Assembly (NCBI RefSeq): GCF_001640805.2
Contig: NC_066843.1
Location: 22,325,742-22,389,741, forward strand
Direction: 5' to 3'
DNA from: Lates calcarifer
Taxonomy: Eukaryota > Chordata > Actinopteri > Centropomidae
DNA length: 64,000 nt
The translations under genes and the position numbers were made by a program. The notes below the pieces were generated by a model that had not been told where the DNA came from, made no database searches, and worked only from the letters and a program-made list of their open reading frames with translations. This document shows, in pieces, positions 34,101 to 47,247 of the stretch (its first letter is position 1; each line of letters begins with the position of its first letter).

Positions 34101-37100
34101 ATCCCAGTAATAGGTTACCTGCCTCCTCAAATGTGGTGGCTACATACCCAACAGGACCTCAGACTGTTCCATACACATCCTAAAAAATATGTCCACAACT
34201 GGCCACGATGGAGCTTCAGCTTCTGTATATTCGCGGGCAAGTATCTTGCATTTCGCGTTCTATAATCGTGTCATGCTGTATGTGAAAATTCCTTGAGGCT
34301 GAGCTTTCTAACACTGGACAGTATGTTTCTCTGCAGAATGCCTTTTCTTTTAAGCTTCCATGGAGCCCATTGTTGTCTAAAAGGTAATGGATGGTGTTAT
34401 CAGCTAGTGATGAACCTTGACCTTGGAGTTCAGCTTGAATGGCTTTGGATGTTTTCGTTCTCTATTTGTCTACCATCCACACTATCCTCCTTATCAACCT
34501 GGGTTGCATTTCTTCTTCAACTCTCTCCTTTGCTTCCTCTGGTCCGTGGTCAGTGTGGTGCACACAATGATGCCAAACTACACAGTGGCACATTGTCTCT
34601 CTTTAAATAGGCTGATTGGCTGATAAAAAAGACTGAGGACACCTGTGACACTAATTAAGGTGAAACAGTTAGTTTGAAACATGATTAGTATGCAATGATT
34701 TCTGATCTTTTTTAGGGGTATCAACAAAACTGTCCAGGCTAGGTTTAGCATATCTTGATAAAATAAACAATAAATTAATTCTTTTCACAATATAAGTAGT
34801 TTTCCTATGTCATATACTAAAGGCAGGCAGAAATGTATGAGACTATTGCTTCTAATTTTATCACTTTTCAGGATGAATGAAGCATTGTTTCAAAAAGCTG
34901 TAAGGGTACCAACAAATTTGTCCACATCTGTCACATTGCTGTTTTTGTAATGATTGGTGTGACCATGTTTAGTGAAACTGTGACGGTTTTGTTCCTTCCT
35001 CAGGGATGTACTTGCAGGTTGGGGCTCAGGTACTGGTGGTGCTGGTGTTGCTGGAGCCCTCCTCTATTCAGGCCTTCACCCAAGTTGGCCTGTCCCCCCA
35101 GAACACACTTCTCATTGTGCTGGTGGTCCCATTTGTTATGTTGATTAGGTAAGAATGGAAGCACAAAGACAAGAAAATTCTGGGGTTTTTTGCATGTACA
35201 GCATGTACAGAACAAGTTCAGTATAGAATTTTTTTGACATCATGATCTTCTAACTTTCTTTCTCAGACATTAAAATACTGATTAGAATTTAACACATTTG
35301 AGGGAAAAAACTCAGACACCTCCCTGTCTGTATAGGCAGACAGATTCTGTTACATTTCTTTTTGATGTTAACAGCTAGAGTTGCGCTATTACAGGGTTTA
35401 TAAAAAAGAATCTATCCCCATTGACTTTTTTTTCATGTTTTTTGCTTTTGAGTTTACAAATTTGAATCAAAAAGTGGATTTCTTAAAATTAGAATTTTTT
35501 GAAGTGAGCTACGGAAAATGAAAAGCAACCTTATTATCAATCTAAACATTGTATTGTAAAAGAATTTACAGTGCATCTTTAAAAATGATGCATTTGTCAC
35601 TAAAACCACATCATGAGGAGAATGGAAGAGAACTGGAAGCTCTAATAACTTGTTATAACGCACCAGTTTATGCTGGTTGGATATTGTTTACACTTTATAT
35701 CAGTAGAGACAAAACCAAATTGTGAAAATTTACAAGGGTTTTCGAAAGTGGAATATGGCTGTAGGTTAGGCCATCACCTAATAACTAACTTGGTCATGAG
35801 ATAAGAAAAAAAAGTGTAATTAGATCCATTACATCTTTTTTTGATAGTTGTCACTCTTCCAAGACGCTGTAATTATATAACATTTAATTCATACCAATTG
35901 TGTGTAATTCTGATGTTTTCTATTTGGCAGTCCATAGATTTGCTCCATCCAGTACTGAAATCATTTTTCTTGTTTTTTTTCTTTGCTTATACCAACATGT
36001 TGCCTTATTCCTTGGCTTTATCTTACCATCCACCACCAGCTATTTCTTCCTGCTGGTTCCTCCACCTTCATTACCTCAGTGGAGAAATAGGGAGACAGAG
36101 TATGTAGCTGTGGTCTCAGAGGAGAGACGGCAGCTGATGGATGGTTCAGAAGAAGGGGAGCAGGAAAAATCAACCCCAGGTACATGTCACAAACTTGCAT
36201 TGTAGATTATAAAAAAGTTAAATAAAAAATTATAATAATTAAAATACTTTTAACATTAAAACATACAATGACCAAATCCAATAAATGCACAACTTTTAGA
36301 AATGCACTGACATGCAGATTATATAAAAGCACTGTCACCACAGCATGTTCTCCCTGTTAATTGGTGACTCTAAATTGCCCCGATCTGTCCAAGGTGTAGC
36401 CCACCTCTTGCCCAATGTCAGCTGGGATAGGCTCCAGCCCCCCTGTTACCCTTAAATGATAAGCGGTATAGATAATGAATGAATGTGTGTCATTCAGATG
36501 TACACTCATCAGCCACAACATCAAAACCAATCAATGCAAATTGTCTTGTTACGTTGCAATGTTCCACTGGGAAACACTGGGTCCTGGCATTAATCTGGAT
36601 GTTACTTGACGCTTACCAAATCGCTAAACATTATTGCATACCGAGCACACAAACCCTATGGAAACAGCACTCCCCAATGGCAGGGGCCTCCCTCAGTAGG
36701 ACATGACAAATAACTGGAGGAACATGACAAAGAGTCCAAGGCGTTGTCCGTTGTCTCCTCAGATCATCTGTGGGATGTGGCGGGGCACCCTAGAGGTCCT
36801 GAGTCCTGTTTTGGTGGACCTACACATATTAGGCGGGTGCTTTTTATGCTGTGGCTGATTGGTATACACTCAGTTTGCAATTTATTAGCAACATTCAGGT
36901 AAAACTAATGCAGTCCTGCAATAAATCCTAAGTCTTTTTAGGCAAGTCTGCCACTGGGCAGCCAACTTGGCAACACCCTTGGACAGTTATTTTGATCTAA
37001 CAAGACCAGGCTCCTATCCACACAAATTGGGAGAGAGCCTACTCACCAACTTTGCTTTCAATGGTCACTGGAGCATAAAAACTGCATATATAGAATTGCT

Positions 37101-40100
37101 AGTCAGATATGATAGAAACTGCTTAAAGGTTTGTTGGCTTTACCCCAAAATGCCTAAAACATTTTCTGCCCATTTGATGAATGTCAATATTTGTGTCCTT
37201 TTAGCTCTGTTTTTGGTCTCTACCAACTCTTGAGAAATATATCTCTTAAGCTGTTCCTCAGCTCGTTGATAACTTTGTCTGCCATAGTTTTCAGTGGTTT
37301 TATTAGAGCTTTTTCACTAAAAACAGCAAGCTGCTGTGGGTGAAAACAACTGTGAGAGCAGTGAGAGCAAATCAGATGCTCTATAGAGCTGAGGGAACTG
37401 CAGAACTGGTGATAATTTGTGGGTTCATCACTCCGGGCGACCCCCGACCAACACCTTTAAATGAGAAGTGGTTGATGTTCCTCTCTGATTACCTGTATTT
37501 GACAGGAACATATTTTTCAGGGTGTGCGGTTCTGAAAATATACTCATTGCTTTATTTTCTAGAATTTTAAAGCATTGTTATTAAATAAATACGTCATGTT
37601 CTCTTACCCCTGAATGTAACGGGACAACTGCACAGGACCCCTCACCTTCAAAGAGAAACTGTATGTCATGAAAGTAAGTGGATGCTTATATATATCAAAC
37701 TTATATTAATTTGAGTTATATATTATTATGATATATAATATAAAATCTAATTCAATTTGAGTATTTGTGTAGTTACAAATTATTCCTGTGAAAAGGGCTT
37801 GTTGAAGTTTGTGGTTCCCCTGGGACTGGTCTACTTTGCTGAGTACTTCATCAACCAGGGTTTGGTAAGTTCTCTGGTGCCATCTGGCATCACAGTTATC
37901 TTACAGCATTTTGTTAAAACTTCCTTCTGGTTTAGGCTGTATGGAGGTGTGAGATGTACAGTGGCAAGTATGTGATCCCTGGTGTTCTGCATTGATTGGT
38001 TATAAAATGTCATCTGATCTTTATCTAAGTTACAATAATGCACAAACTGCTTTGCTGCCTTGATGCCTGGACATTTTGCCATCATCAAGGGGAAAATGAA
38101 TTATCAAAGTATCCTAAACCATCTGAGGCTCAGTAGAAGTTGCGTGATGCAGCAGGACAATGACCACAAACACAAAGTAAATCCACCACAGAATGACTTC
38201 AAACAAAGAAAATGGAGTGGCCCAGTCAGAGCCCAAAAGAGATGCTGTGAAATAAACCCTGAGCTGTTCACACCAGATATCCTAAGAATATTGTTAAGCT
38301 AAAGCAGTTCTGTAAGGAGGAATGCTCTAAAATTCCTTCTGAAAGTCTGATCTGCAGCTACCAGTGTTTACGGTTATTGCTGCTAAAGGAGGTTTAACCA
38401 GTTATTAATACAAGGGTTCACTGTGAATGTTAATGGGTGTGTTAAATAAAGACATGAAAGTTTATAAATGTTTGTGTGTTATTAGTTTAAGCACATTGTG
38501 TTTGTCCACACTTCATCGTCAAATTTTAGAACCAATTTTATGCAGAGGACCAGGTAATTCCAAAGAGTTCACATACTTTTTCTTGTCATTGTAATTCTCA
38601 TGTATGTGGAGCCCATTTAAACATTGGGAAAACACTGCAGGTGTCACATTCATATTGAATCTAATCAAACCTGAAATAATGCAGATGTTTCCTTCTCCAG
38701 ATGGAACTCCTGTATTTCCCAAACTTCTTCCTGTCCCACGCGGAGCAGTATCGATGGTCAGTTAACCTCATTGGAACAGTATTAGTATTATAGAGGAATC
38801 ACTGTATTTGAATTGTCTAAGGATCTAGACTTAAATTTGGTTCTTATTTGTGTGTGTGCTTAGGTACCAGACACTGTACCAGTTTGGTGTGTTGCTGTCT
38901 CGATCCTCCCTGTGCTGTGTGAAGATCAGGAAACTGTGGGCTCTCTCTTTCCTACAGGTGAGAAGTTGAATATAATTTTTTTAAAAATAATTATGTTGTC
39001 AATAAATCATGAGGCTGTTTTGATTATACTTTCCTAAAATTTTGTTCTGACCCCAAAGAGGTAGAACCCTATTGTGTGGGTTTATTATTAGGGTTCTGAT
39101 TCTGTAGGGGCTGAGCTACAAATTGGCTAATGTGGCTAGGCCTGGGAGATAAAACAATCTCAATCTTGCAGTAAAATTTGGGCATTTTATTCTAACAACC
39201 TATCGCACTGTAGGCATAAACATGATAACAGCCAGTCAAGCCGCAGTTTTTGCCTTGCACATTAAAGTACACACCCGTTTCCTGGCGCACAGCATTGTTG
39301 GACCTACCAGCTGTAAAAAAAAAAGCTATGGCCAAGTAAGAAAGTGGAACCGGCAAGAGGCATGGCAGTGAGAGTGAAAAACAGGAAATCATTGATAAGA
39401 AAGGTCAGGTGTGGACCAAATAGGATGGGAAACACAACAAATCTTTTCAGTCACCTGAAAAGGTTTCATCCCAGTGACTGCAAAGAGAGGATGAAAATGT
39501 GGGCTAGCAGGGATATACCAAAAAAAAAAAAAAAAAAAAAATCTGTTGTGTCATATTTTGTGGCCATTGCTTCATATTAAAAGTGATCAAAAAGGACCAT
39601 GGATATAATAATCTAATTTGCACAGGCTTTTGTTTCATTTTTCAATTTTTGATAAGTCATGACACAAGTTAATTTTTAATGTTTAGTTAGGACGGATAAA
39701 ACATAGTAAATTGTTCTTCTATGTGTGTTAATAAATTATATTCTCAGAGTTTAACTAATGAGCCCACTGGTTTGTTTAGGCTTCAGTCATTATCAGGATA
39801 CTTTTTAAACTGGCAGGTATATATTGTGATAAATTTTGCTATCAATCAATATGGGGAAACAATTGTGATCATATTTTTTGCCATATGGTCCAGCAACTAG
39901 TTGTGCCCTCATAATCACAGTGTCACCAACTGGTCGATTGGGCTCATATTTATTGGGAAACATTTGCACATCACAGTTATTCATTCATGGTTCTAGCTCA
40001 TTCTAGCTAATGGAAATTTGAGCCATGGAGGGGTTCTACCCCATGGGGGTATAGCTGCAAGTGGCAGTTCACGGGTTTTAACCCTTTTGCACGCAACAGA

Positions 40101-43100
40101 AGGAGGCAGCTCAGTCAACCAAAATCAAAGCTGTGACCAGCAAGAAGCAGGTTTCCAGTTTGACAAAGCTGAGCAAAGACACTTAAGCCAGGTTAATTCT
40201 TTTTCAAGGAGTGAGGCAAGGCCATACTTGCACTTACCTCTTCTACAAAAGCCTCTCTTCTTAGAAAGTTAGTAATAGTTTGCAAGAGTGTGAGTATAAA
40301 CACAACAAGACTATGCTGTTTTATGACATCGACAACCTCTGTAGTCTCATTTATCACTTGTTAGCCTTTTTTAAGACGCATTAAAGCTTAAAAAATCACA
40401 AGTGGGTTATTTTCTGATGTATTTTATGTTGCAGAATAAAACATGAAGATGTCTTGAGCTTGTGTTAACCACTGTGGCAAGATATAGACATCAGAAACTG
40501 CATAGAAAGCACTCTGCAGGGTGTTAGAGGCAACAGAGAAAGTCTGGGAAAGGCTCATTTTTTCTGTCACGTAACAGTCTTTTCACACATTAGCAATAAA
40601 AAAGCAATTATAACATGCAAATTGCTTTGCCATTAAAATAGCAAGTACCTTATATATACTTCTAATGTAATAGAGTAATATAATATAGAATTCTAATCAT
40701 GTCAATTCAGAATGTCCAACTGAATGGTCGACTTTCATCTTTCCCTGCAAAAAATGCTCTAAGACAACTGAACACTTGAGTGTAGACTGCTGAATTTTCA
40801 TGAACGTAATGCTGACAGTGGCTTGACTCTGATTCCTGGTGAAGCCTAGGAATTAGACCAGAGTAGGCTATATCCTGTTTAGTCTATAAAATATATATAT
40901 ATATATACTATAATACAGAGCAATTACAAAATTTCATATAGGATTTCATGAAAATATTTACCCATACCCCATATTTGACAATAGGTATTAGAGTTGGAGC
41001 CTTTGGCGTTAGCCCCCTACAGAATGGCATGCTCTTGAACATTATGTTAAAGATGAAACTCATTCACATTACCATGTACAGATATTCTATACTGTTTACT
41101 AATCATTGGTCGAAATATTCATCATTTAGTTCTTATTTGTATTTAGTTATTACTTCTTAGTTATTTAGTTCTAGCACATAACAAATGCATCTGAGAAGTT
41201 AAACATTAAATAATTTATATAAGAAATTGTTGCTTGACATTTCACATCATCGTGCTTCACCTCCTGGCCTGCTGTCTGTTTGAATCCATCTCTGCAAAGT
41301 TGTCCTCCCCTTAGCTGCCTCCCTCAGCTCTTTCTAAGTCGGTTGAAGTCTCCTCCTTTTGTAAAGAAACAAACATTTGCTGCTTTTATATAGCTGCTCA
41401 GCCAGCTATCTAGCTAGCTAAGATTGGTTTATGTAATAGCATACTGTAGGCAGTACTGCATGGCGTAAAGCAAATCTGACAAACTGCTCATTGGTCTGAA
41501 TGTAGAAGTTTTTATTCACATTTTTATGCTATTCATAGTTAATTGTTTCCATAACCTGGAGCTCTCACACAAGGTCAACAATACCAAGTTTGGACATTAA
41601 AGTGTAGTGCTGTACCAGAGTGGTGGACAGGAATATTTGGTAGTTTATTGTAATCTTAAGAATTATTCTCATGATGCTAAAATCGCATTTTTGACAGCAT
41701 AAACATGCTCAAAAACTCATGAAACTTTGCACACGCATCAGACCTGGCGAAAATTGACATCTGATAGGGGTCTTGCTCATTGGCACCATAAAATGGCTCC
41801 ATAGCGCCCCCTTGGACATTCTTAAAACCCCCTTGCCATTGGGCTTAGTTTGTCCTTGCAGCTTTAATTATATTTACATTTACTCATTTAGCAGTCACTT
41901 TTATCCAAAGTGACTTGCTGGTGATGGACAACACTATAGCTTCAGTACAGTAGGAGACCTTGAGGTAAGTACTAACTACTAAATCTGTTCAATGAGAGTC
42001 AAAGTGCAAGGAGATGAGAAGTAAAGAAGGTAAAGTTAAACAAAAGTGCACAGTAAGTAGGCACATTAGTGTGTTAGAGGTGTTAGGAGAGGGGGTGTCT
42101 TCAAGTCTTCAAGAGATTTGTGAGGATAGAGAAAGATGTACATGCTCTGACAGCATTGGGAGCTTGTTCCACCACTTGGGAACCTCAAACGAGAACCGTC
42201 TGGACTGTCAGCAGGAACGACAGGTATAGTTGGGTATCGTCTGCGTAGCAGTGATTAGAGAAAGTAGTGGATAATTGGACCCAAACAGGTGTTTCTGTAG
42301 AACTGCACATATCTATTCTCATCACCAAGTTGTTAGTAAAAAAGCCAGAACAGTTATCAGAATGTTCAGTATTGTGTCCTGACTGACAGTGGCAAATATC
42401 AAATGCACCAGCTTTAAAACAGAATATAAATTCTCACCTGAAATTAGTAATAAGTACAGTGATGACTCATAGAGAGCAATACAGATACGTTGAAACAGAC
42501 TGCATGTGATAAGGTGTCACATCTCGGACTGCTGTTTTTTTCAGTGCAGTTACTCTGTATCTTGTATATAAGTGCTGATTGCCAGGCTCCATGTTTTTCC
42601 TTCTGCCCTTCTCTCTGACCTCTGCAGGTGGTGAATGCAGTGTTGCTTCTGTTTGCTGTGCGTTACCAGTTCCTGCCCAGTGCCTGGCTAGTGTTTGCTG
42701 TTGTCCTCTATGAGGGTCTGCTGGGTGGAGCTGCATATGTCAACACCTTCTACTTCATCAGCAAGGAGGTCAGGTCAACTTTCTGTCAGTTGGTTTGTTA
42801 TCTGGGGTCATCAGAAGCAGCACGATTGACCTGTAACCCCTTTGGTCATTCCTCAGCTTTTCATGTAGCACGATTATCAGATGAAAATCTCAGCCTCACT
42901 GTCACCTTCATGTTCATGCTTTTTCGGTTGTTGTTACGATACCGTAGCTGGGTTGCAGCTGTGCTGTTTCTCAGACTTCTCTTTTCTCCCACAGACTGAA
43001 GACAGAGAAAGAGAGTTTGCCATGGCTGCTGCCAGTGTAGGAGACAGTCTGGGCATAGCTCTGGCTGGACTCGCCGCTTTCCCCGTCCACAGATACTTTT

Positions 43101-43111
43101 GTCACCTGTGA
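28186..43111 (+). CDS. cln3: Battenin/CLN3 lysosomal membrane protein (15 coding exons, one frameshift)
   Basis: Multi-pass lysosomal/endosomal membrane protein; loss causes juvenile Batten disease in people. Coding exons: 28186-28240, 28350-28386, 29101-29197, 29340-29423, 29792-29871, 31684-31769, 32901-32973, 35004-35148, 36040-36179, 37636-37673, 37796-37864, 38701-38756, 38864-38957, 42628-42768, 42995-43111. Family motifs: [94 protein letters not shown] and [13 protein letters not shown]. Exon 8 is 145 bases where 144 would keep the frame: after GALLYSGL (codons to 35076) one extra base near 35074-35077 precedes [12 protein letters not shown]. Read literally, this ends at TAG 35146-35148 after 218 residues. 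With the normal exon length the protein would be about 436 residues (human 438). All other junctions are in frame, so this is either a sequence error or a recent null allele. Confidence 0.93.
28307..28316. promoter_or_regulatory. CLEAR-like E-box in cln3 intron 1
   Basis: GTCACGTGAG matches the TFEB/TFE3 CLEAR consensus GTCACGTGAC at nine of ten positions, with an intact CACGTG core. It lies about 120 bases downstream of the cln3 ATG. CLEAR sites near the starts of lysosomal genes, including mammalian CLN3, are established. Activity here is an inference. Confidence 0.55.
29872..31683. other. cln3 intron 5, nothing specific seen
   Basis: 1.8 kb of AT-rich intron. No exon, transposon ends or microsatellite that I can support. 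Confidence 0.4.
32341..32662. mobile_element. Palindromic MITE in cln3 intron 6
   Basis: Inverted arms of about 58 bases. The left arm begins cagttgtcagtttatcaggt and ends gtaatacaacagt. The right arm begins actgttgtattagactgcat and ends cctaataaactgataactg. About 320 bases in all, no coding capacity. A partial relative lies at 36868-36928 (tgcaatttattagcaacatt … taatgcagtcctgcaat). Confidence 0.75.
33727..34930. mobile_element. Tc1/mariner-type element in cln3 intron 7
   Basis: Inverted ends: CAGACGTGGATAAATTTGTT on the left and AACAAATTTGTCCACATCTG on the right, which match with two mismatches. The left flank is TA, the right flank is TC (a decayed TA). The length is about 1.2 kb. No intact transposase; a minus-strand stretch near 33960-34000 may be a relic. 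Confidence 0.75.
36360..36480. repeat. Widespread teleost repeat fragment
   Basis: tgactctaaattgccccgat, tgtcagctgggataggctcc and a tail tagataatgaatgaatg: the same family as 19760-19866, in cln3 intron 9. Confidence 0.7.
36502..36866 (+). mobile_element. Deleted Tc1-like element ('CAGCCACAACATT' family)
   Basis: Ends acactcatcagccacaacat and gctgtggctgattggtat. The interior keeps pieces of transposase coding sequence (gttccactgggaaacactgg, gaggaacatgacaaagagtc, catctgtgggatgtg). It is an internally deleted relic in cln3 intron 9. The family recurs at 57320 and 60173. Confidence 0.75.
37959..38591 (+). mobile_element. Deleted Tc1-like element in cln3 intron 11
   Basis: Begins CAGTGGCAAGTATGTGATCC after TA (37957-37958) and ends TTTTTCTTGTCATTG before TA (38592-38593). 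The ends are inverted relatives. A transposase relic includes ATGCAGCAGGACAATGACC (the QQDND catalytic block) near 38147, followed by aatgacttcaaacaaagaaa. About 630 bases, heavily deleted and not functional. Confidence 0.8.
39139..39892 (+). mobile_element. hAT-type relic with part of a BED zinc finger
   Basis: Starts gcctgggagataaaacaatc, typical of hAT ends, and ends near atattttttgccatatggtc. Inside, the frame around 39440-39500 reads [19 protein letters not shown], the second half of a BED-type zinc finger (His-x5-His), followed by a poly(A) stretch and decay. It lies in cln3 intron 13 (38958-42627). No transposase core remains. Confidence 0.6.
39893..41689. other. cln3 intron 13, middle part
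   Basis: AT-rich intron with a short (AT)n run (40889-40908). No exon or transposon ends that I can support. A weak resemblance to the GC-headed repeat (agctgcaagtggcagttcac near 40052) is too short to call. Confidence 0.4.
41690..41877. repeat. Diverged fragment related to the GC-headed repeat, reversed
   Basis: Contains gaaactttgcacacgcatca, ccatagcgcccccttggaca and ends tccttgcagctttaatta, the reverse complement of the aattaaagctgc start of copies A and C. It sits in cln3 intron 13 in the opposite orientation. Confidence 0.5.
41878..42240. repeat. Widespread teleost repeat ('TTTAGCAG…ATCCAAAG' type)
   Basis: tacatttactcatttagcag followed by tcacttttatccaaagtgac: a very common fish dispersed repeat, here extending through a decayed body to about 42240. 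Confidence 0.6.
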
Positions 43112-46100
43112 CCCAGCCCACACATTGACCAGCAGGATGAGTAAGGAAGGTGTGGGTGTGTTCATTTAAGGGATTTATTTTTATCTGAAATGAAAAAGGC
43201 AGACTTTACTCCTATATAAAATTGATTCTACAAACTGTATTGAATGCAGATCCCTAATCACCATGATTGAGCCAGAACTACATGGACTCACTTACCAGCT
43301 TGTCCTTTTCACCAACACCCAATGATCAACTAACTGCCACTTTTAGGGATGAACGTTGGGTCATCCTTGGAGTGTTAGTGCTCAGAGCTTCTCAAACTCT
43401 GGAACTGGTTTGCACAACCTGCACTGACAGCCAGTCTCCTGCAGAGAAATACTGATTGTGCTGTCATGGAAGTTCTGAGAATGTTGATAGCTTGTTTTGC
43501 AGTCCAGTATTATTTATGCACTAACCTCAGTAACAAATAACAATGCTTTTTCTGTAACTGCTTCACAAAAAAAAGCCTTCCTGTGGTTCAATTGTGAAAA
43601 ACTATTGATAGGCAAAATGAAGAAATGCAGTATGAACTACACACTTCTCCAAGAAACAAAACACGACACAATCAGAATTTTTTAAATTACATTTACATTT
43701 TAATTTAATAGTGTTTCCTGAACAAAAGTGTTTTTTTCTGGGCAGCCCAGTACTGACTGTATGGCCAAGTCCATTAAAGGTGGCGCAGTGTCTTTCTTCT
43801 TAGCCTCATAGACTGGGTTACACCAACAGAAAAGACCTCAGCTGAGCTGATCTTTAAGACAAGGTAATCACATGCCCCCCTTCTCTTCTGGCAGTTTTGA
43901 TAATGAGTCATTTTCTTATCAAAAGAACTCCTAGATACTAAATGCATGGCTGATAATCAAATAGATGCTTATCCATCTGTTCTTGTGAAGGACTGTGCTG
44001 AATGTTCCTTTCCTTTCCTATCTTGGGAGAAAAATGACACTTTACTCCTTTTGATATGCTTATACCATTAACGTTCAACAACTGTATACTATAATACTGC
44101 ATGGTCATTAGTCACTTTAATCATATACTCCTGTACCTCTGAAATTCCAGTCCTGGTCCACGAATAACAAGAGAAAGAAATGAGAACATTCACAGAACTT
44201 GTAATCAGAACCATCATGATGCATCAAAAGTGTTTCTGAATGACAGGACTCAGTAGAGCATCTAATTTTCAAAAATGACACATACTATATGTGTTTGTCT
44301 TGTCATATAGTTTAAGAACTCCCTCTTAGCTGACAGCAAAGAACTGACTAAACACCAGGATGTAAACAGTAGTTTTACCGACCTCACTCATTATCTTTAT
44401 TTATAATATAATAAATAATATAATAAAATTTGTGTGATGATAATTAGGCAAATGTTTTATTTATATTTTATACTGATGGTGTTAAATATTTAATCTTTGT
44501 TATATCATTATTACATTTTGCTTCTGTGTCCTCAATTCTGGGACCCAAGAGCTCAATCACCATTCCATTTTTGGCTTAACACAGTTGATATAACAGTAAT
44601 AGAGTATCTTTGAATGGATAAAAATCCCATTCAGAAGTTGATGGTCAATGTTTTATGGTGCCCTCTGTGTATTTAGAATAAGGTTCAATCAGGTTATTGC
44701 TTAACTAACTGACCTATGTGGTTGTCTTTGTTTTGTCTTTTATTCACTGGTACTATTAAAAGAAGACAAGACTAAAGAGACCAGAAATGCCTTTTACTGT
44801 TAGCTAGTTTTTACCTAAATGTCACTGAACATTTTATGTTATATACTGTAACAGTCTGGAAAATAGGACAATGTCCAGATGTTTACAATGTTCACCAGGG
44901 CATTTTGCCTTTGATTTGCACTTTTTAGCTCATGTTTTTCTCAAGTTCTTTTTTTTGCATCTTTCTTAAGGCAGTGTAAGTTAATTTGATTTAAAATGTG
45001 ATTTTACAATTAGTAGTAATTATTTTAGTAATTATCAAGTAAAAGCCAGCACAGCTGTATTTCATGACCATGTACACATCCTGTTTTCTCTGAAACATGT
45101 CTCAAACACATACTAATGTGCACATTCCTACTGACTAACAACATTTTATATGACACTGCTGCTGCTGAATTGCTATAACTTGGTTGCAATTTGATGATAT
45201 TGTCATAAGCATGTACTTTGAACATGTACTTTGTACGTTTGAACAGATTTTTGACATAATTAAAAGATTTTGAAGTTTACTGTTCATTTAACTACATATG
45301 CTTTAACTGCATGCTTGATTTTTCTAAATGCATGGACAGAACACATTAAAATGGGTAATTGTTTTGCAAAACATGTCAATACATCTTGATATACATTTTA
45401 AAATGAGGGCTTTATCATAAAATTATACTACATAATACTTGATTGTGCTGTGATTGTTGCCTCTGGTCATTCGAAATGACTTGGTTTAGTGTTTGGCCAT
45501 GAGTCATAGTGTTATGTAATGTTAGTGAGTCACTCAAGTCCAACATGTAATCTCCCTGCCACCTAAATATCTCAAATTTTCAAAACCATTTTGCTTTAAA
45601 ATAAAAGTGAGGATTACTGTTTCCATCAGGGCTGTTGTAAAAGGTAATTTACAGTGAATCTTGTAATTATTCTCTTGAATCATTTTATCTCATCATTTGG
45701 TCCACGAATGAAGGAGACCATCACATAAGACAAGACCCAACAATTACAAGACTAAAACTAGGAAGTCCTAGGGAATTTAGGCTGACGATATTTTTGCTTG
45801 AAAAATTACTAAAATTGGGGAATACATTTCTGTTTAGTTGACTAATTAATTAGCTTATTTATTGTGTGCAAGTTTTCTTGTAAACTGTTGGTTGAGGTTG
45901 ATTTTGATGGAATATGTGGTCACACAGCGACAAATTTACGTGTGTGTTGGGTTTTAGATATGAAAGAAAAGCTCCAGACATATTTTATAACGCATAAAAA
46001 CGCTCTGTTGAGATCAGCAAATTGTGTCAGATATGTTTTTCCACATAAAAAGTTCACTTTCCTTTACTGAAAAATCCAAAATATTATGTAAAATTCTTCA

Positions 46101-46200
46101 TTTAAAAATGTGTAACAAGAGGGGTCTTTAAATTGCCATTTCCTTTATATTAAATTATATATTAAATATTGCCATTTAGTTTTACTCTCAAGCTTTCCCG
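43112..46200. other. cln3 3' UTR and intergenic DNA
   Basis: About 3.1 kb with no gene-like frame. Several AATAAA-like hexamers exist (for example in the run near 44405-44425), so the end of the cln3 transcript cannot be fixed. Confidence 0.45.
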
Positions 46201-46225
46201 TGTCCGTGCAATCCGCGTTCCCTAC

Positions 46226-46234
46226 ACCGGAAGT
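46226..46234 (+). promoter_or_regulatory. ETS-type site at the ppp4c promoter
   Basis: ACCGGAAGT, a strong ETS/GABP consensus, about 1 kb upstream of the ppp4c ATG in a locally GC-rich stretch. Such sites mark TATA-less housekeeping promoters. A noncoding first exon probably ends at about 46390 (GT at 46391), and the coding exon resumes after the acceptor at 47063-47064. Confidence 0.5.
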
Positions 46235-47247
46235 TACAGTCAGGTCGTTAGTGTTCAGGAGCACGGCTGGAGGGACCGGCAAAGACCGGGGTAACAGGAG
46301 GAGCCGGTAGACAGAAAAAAAACACAATCCACGGGATGAAACATATTGATGTGTGCTTCTTTTCAAAGTTCAGCTATCACTCACTTAACGGTAATTATCA
46401 TTACTTTTACTTTGTCGATTTAGCGGCGGTGTGTGAATCGTTTTGATATACCTTGCTAACATTAGCTAGCTTGCTCACGAAATTAGCCGAGAAGCGCTAG
46501 CCAGTATTGACGCCGTCTGCTCAAGTTAGCCAGGTGCCCCAAGAGCCGTAGTTAGCCAGCCAACATACAGCTTGTCGTCAACTAACCCAGATACATGACT
46601 TAATTTAATTAGCACCCTAAGGATGTGTGGTAGTTCGGTGGCATTTGGCAAATATTAGTGTTAACCTTCGGGTCAAATTCCCAAACAAAATGGTTGGCTA
46701 AGTTATGAAAGAATCAGTAGTTCGCTGCGGTCGCTAGCGGTGATGTAAGCTAACGTGCTAATGGTTAGCTTACTGTTACGCTACGCCCATAGGCCGCACA
46801 TTCCTTAACGAATAACGTCAGTTTTATATGGTTCACTCTTCATCTGTATTCTGTGTAAAGACACAAATAATATTACTTTTCTACTGTTCTTATCAAACGA
46901 TCCTAGTCATTCAGTTAGAAACCAGTTTGTGGAAACTCGGGTTCAAGTTATTAAGTAACAGGCGCTTAGTTATACTTCTCTGGTTACGTGAATGTTGTTG
47001 TTTTGGGTTTTTTTGTGTTCGTTATTGAATCAGTTAGCTTTTAACTGTTTTTTCCCCTTTACAGTTCCTTATTCTGAACATCCCCATTGCAAGAGTCTTA
47101 CGTACAAGAGTTGAATATTTCCGGGGAAGGGAGACTGTTGCGACTGCCCGCTCCATTGCCTGGAGAAGAACGAGCCTGTTATTTTAGTGAGCCTGGTGTG
47201 TGAGAGGAGAACATAGTGTGTAAGCAGCTCTCCATATGTGTGTGACA

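Noticed and set aside
46145..46366. Minus-strand open frame over the ppp4c promoter
   Set aside because: Short, no domain, no splice context; the region is better explained as promoter and 5' UTR.
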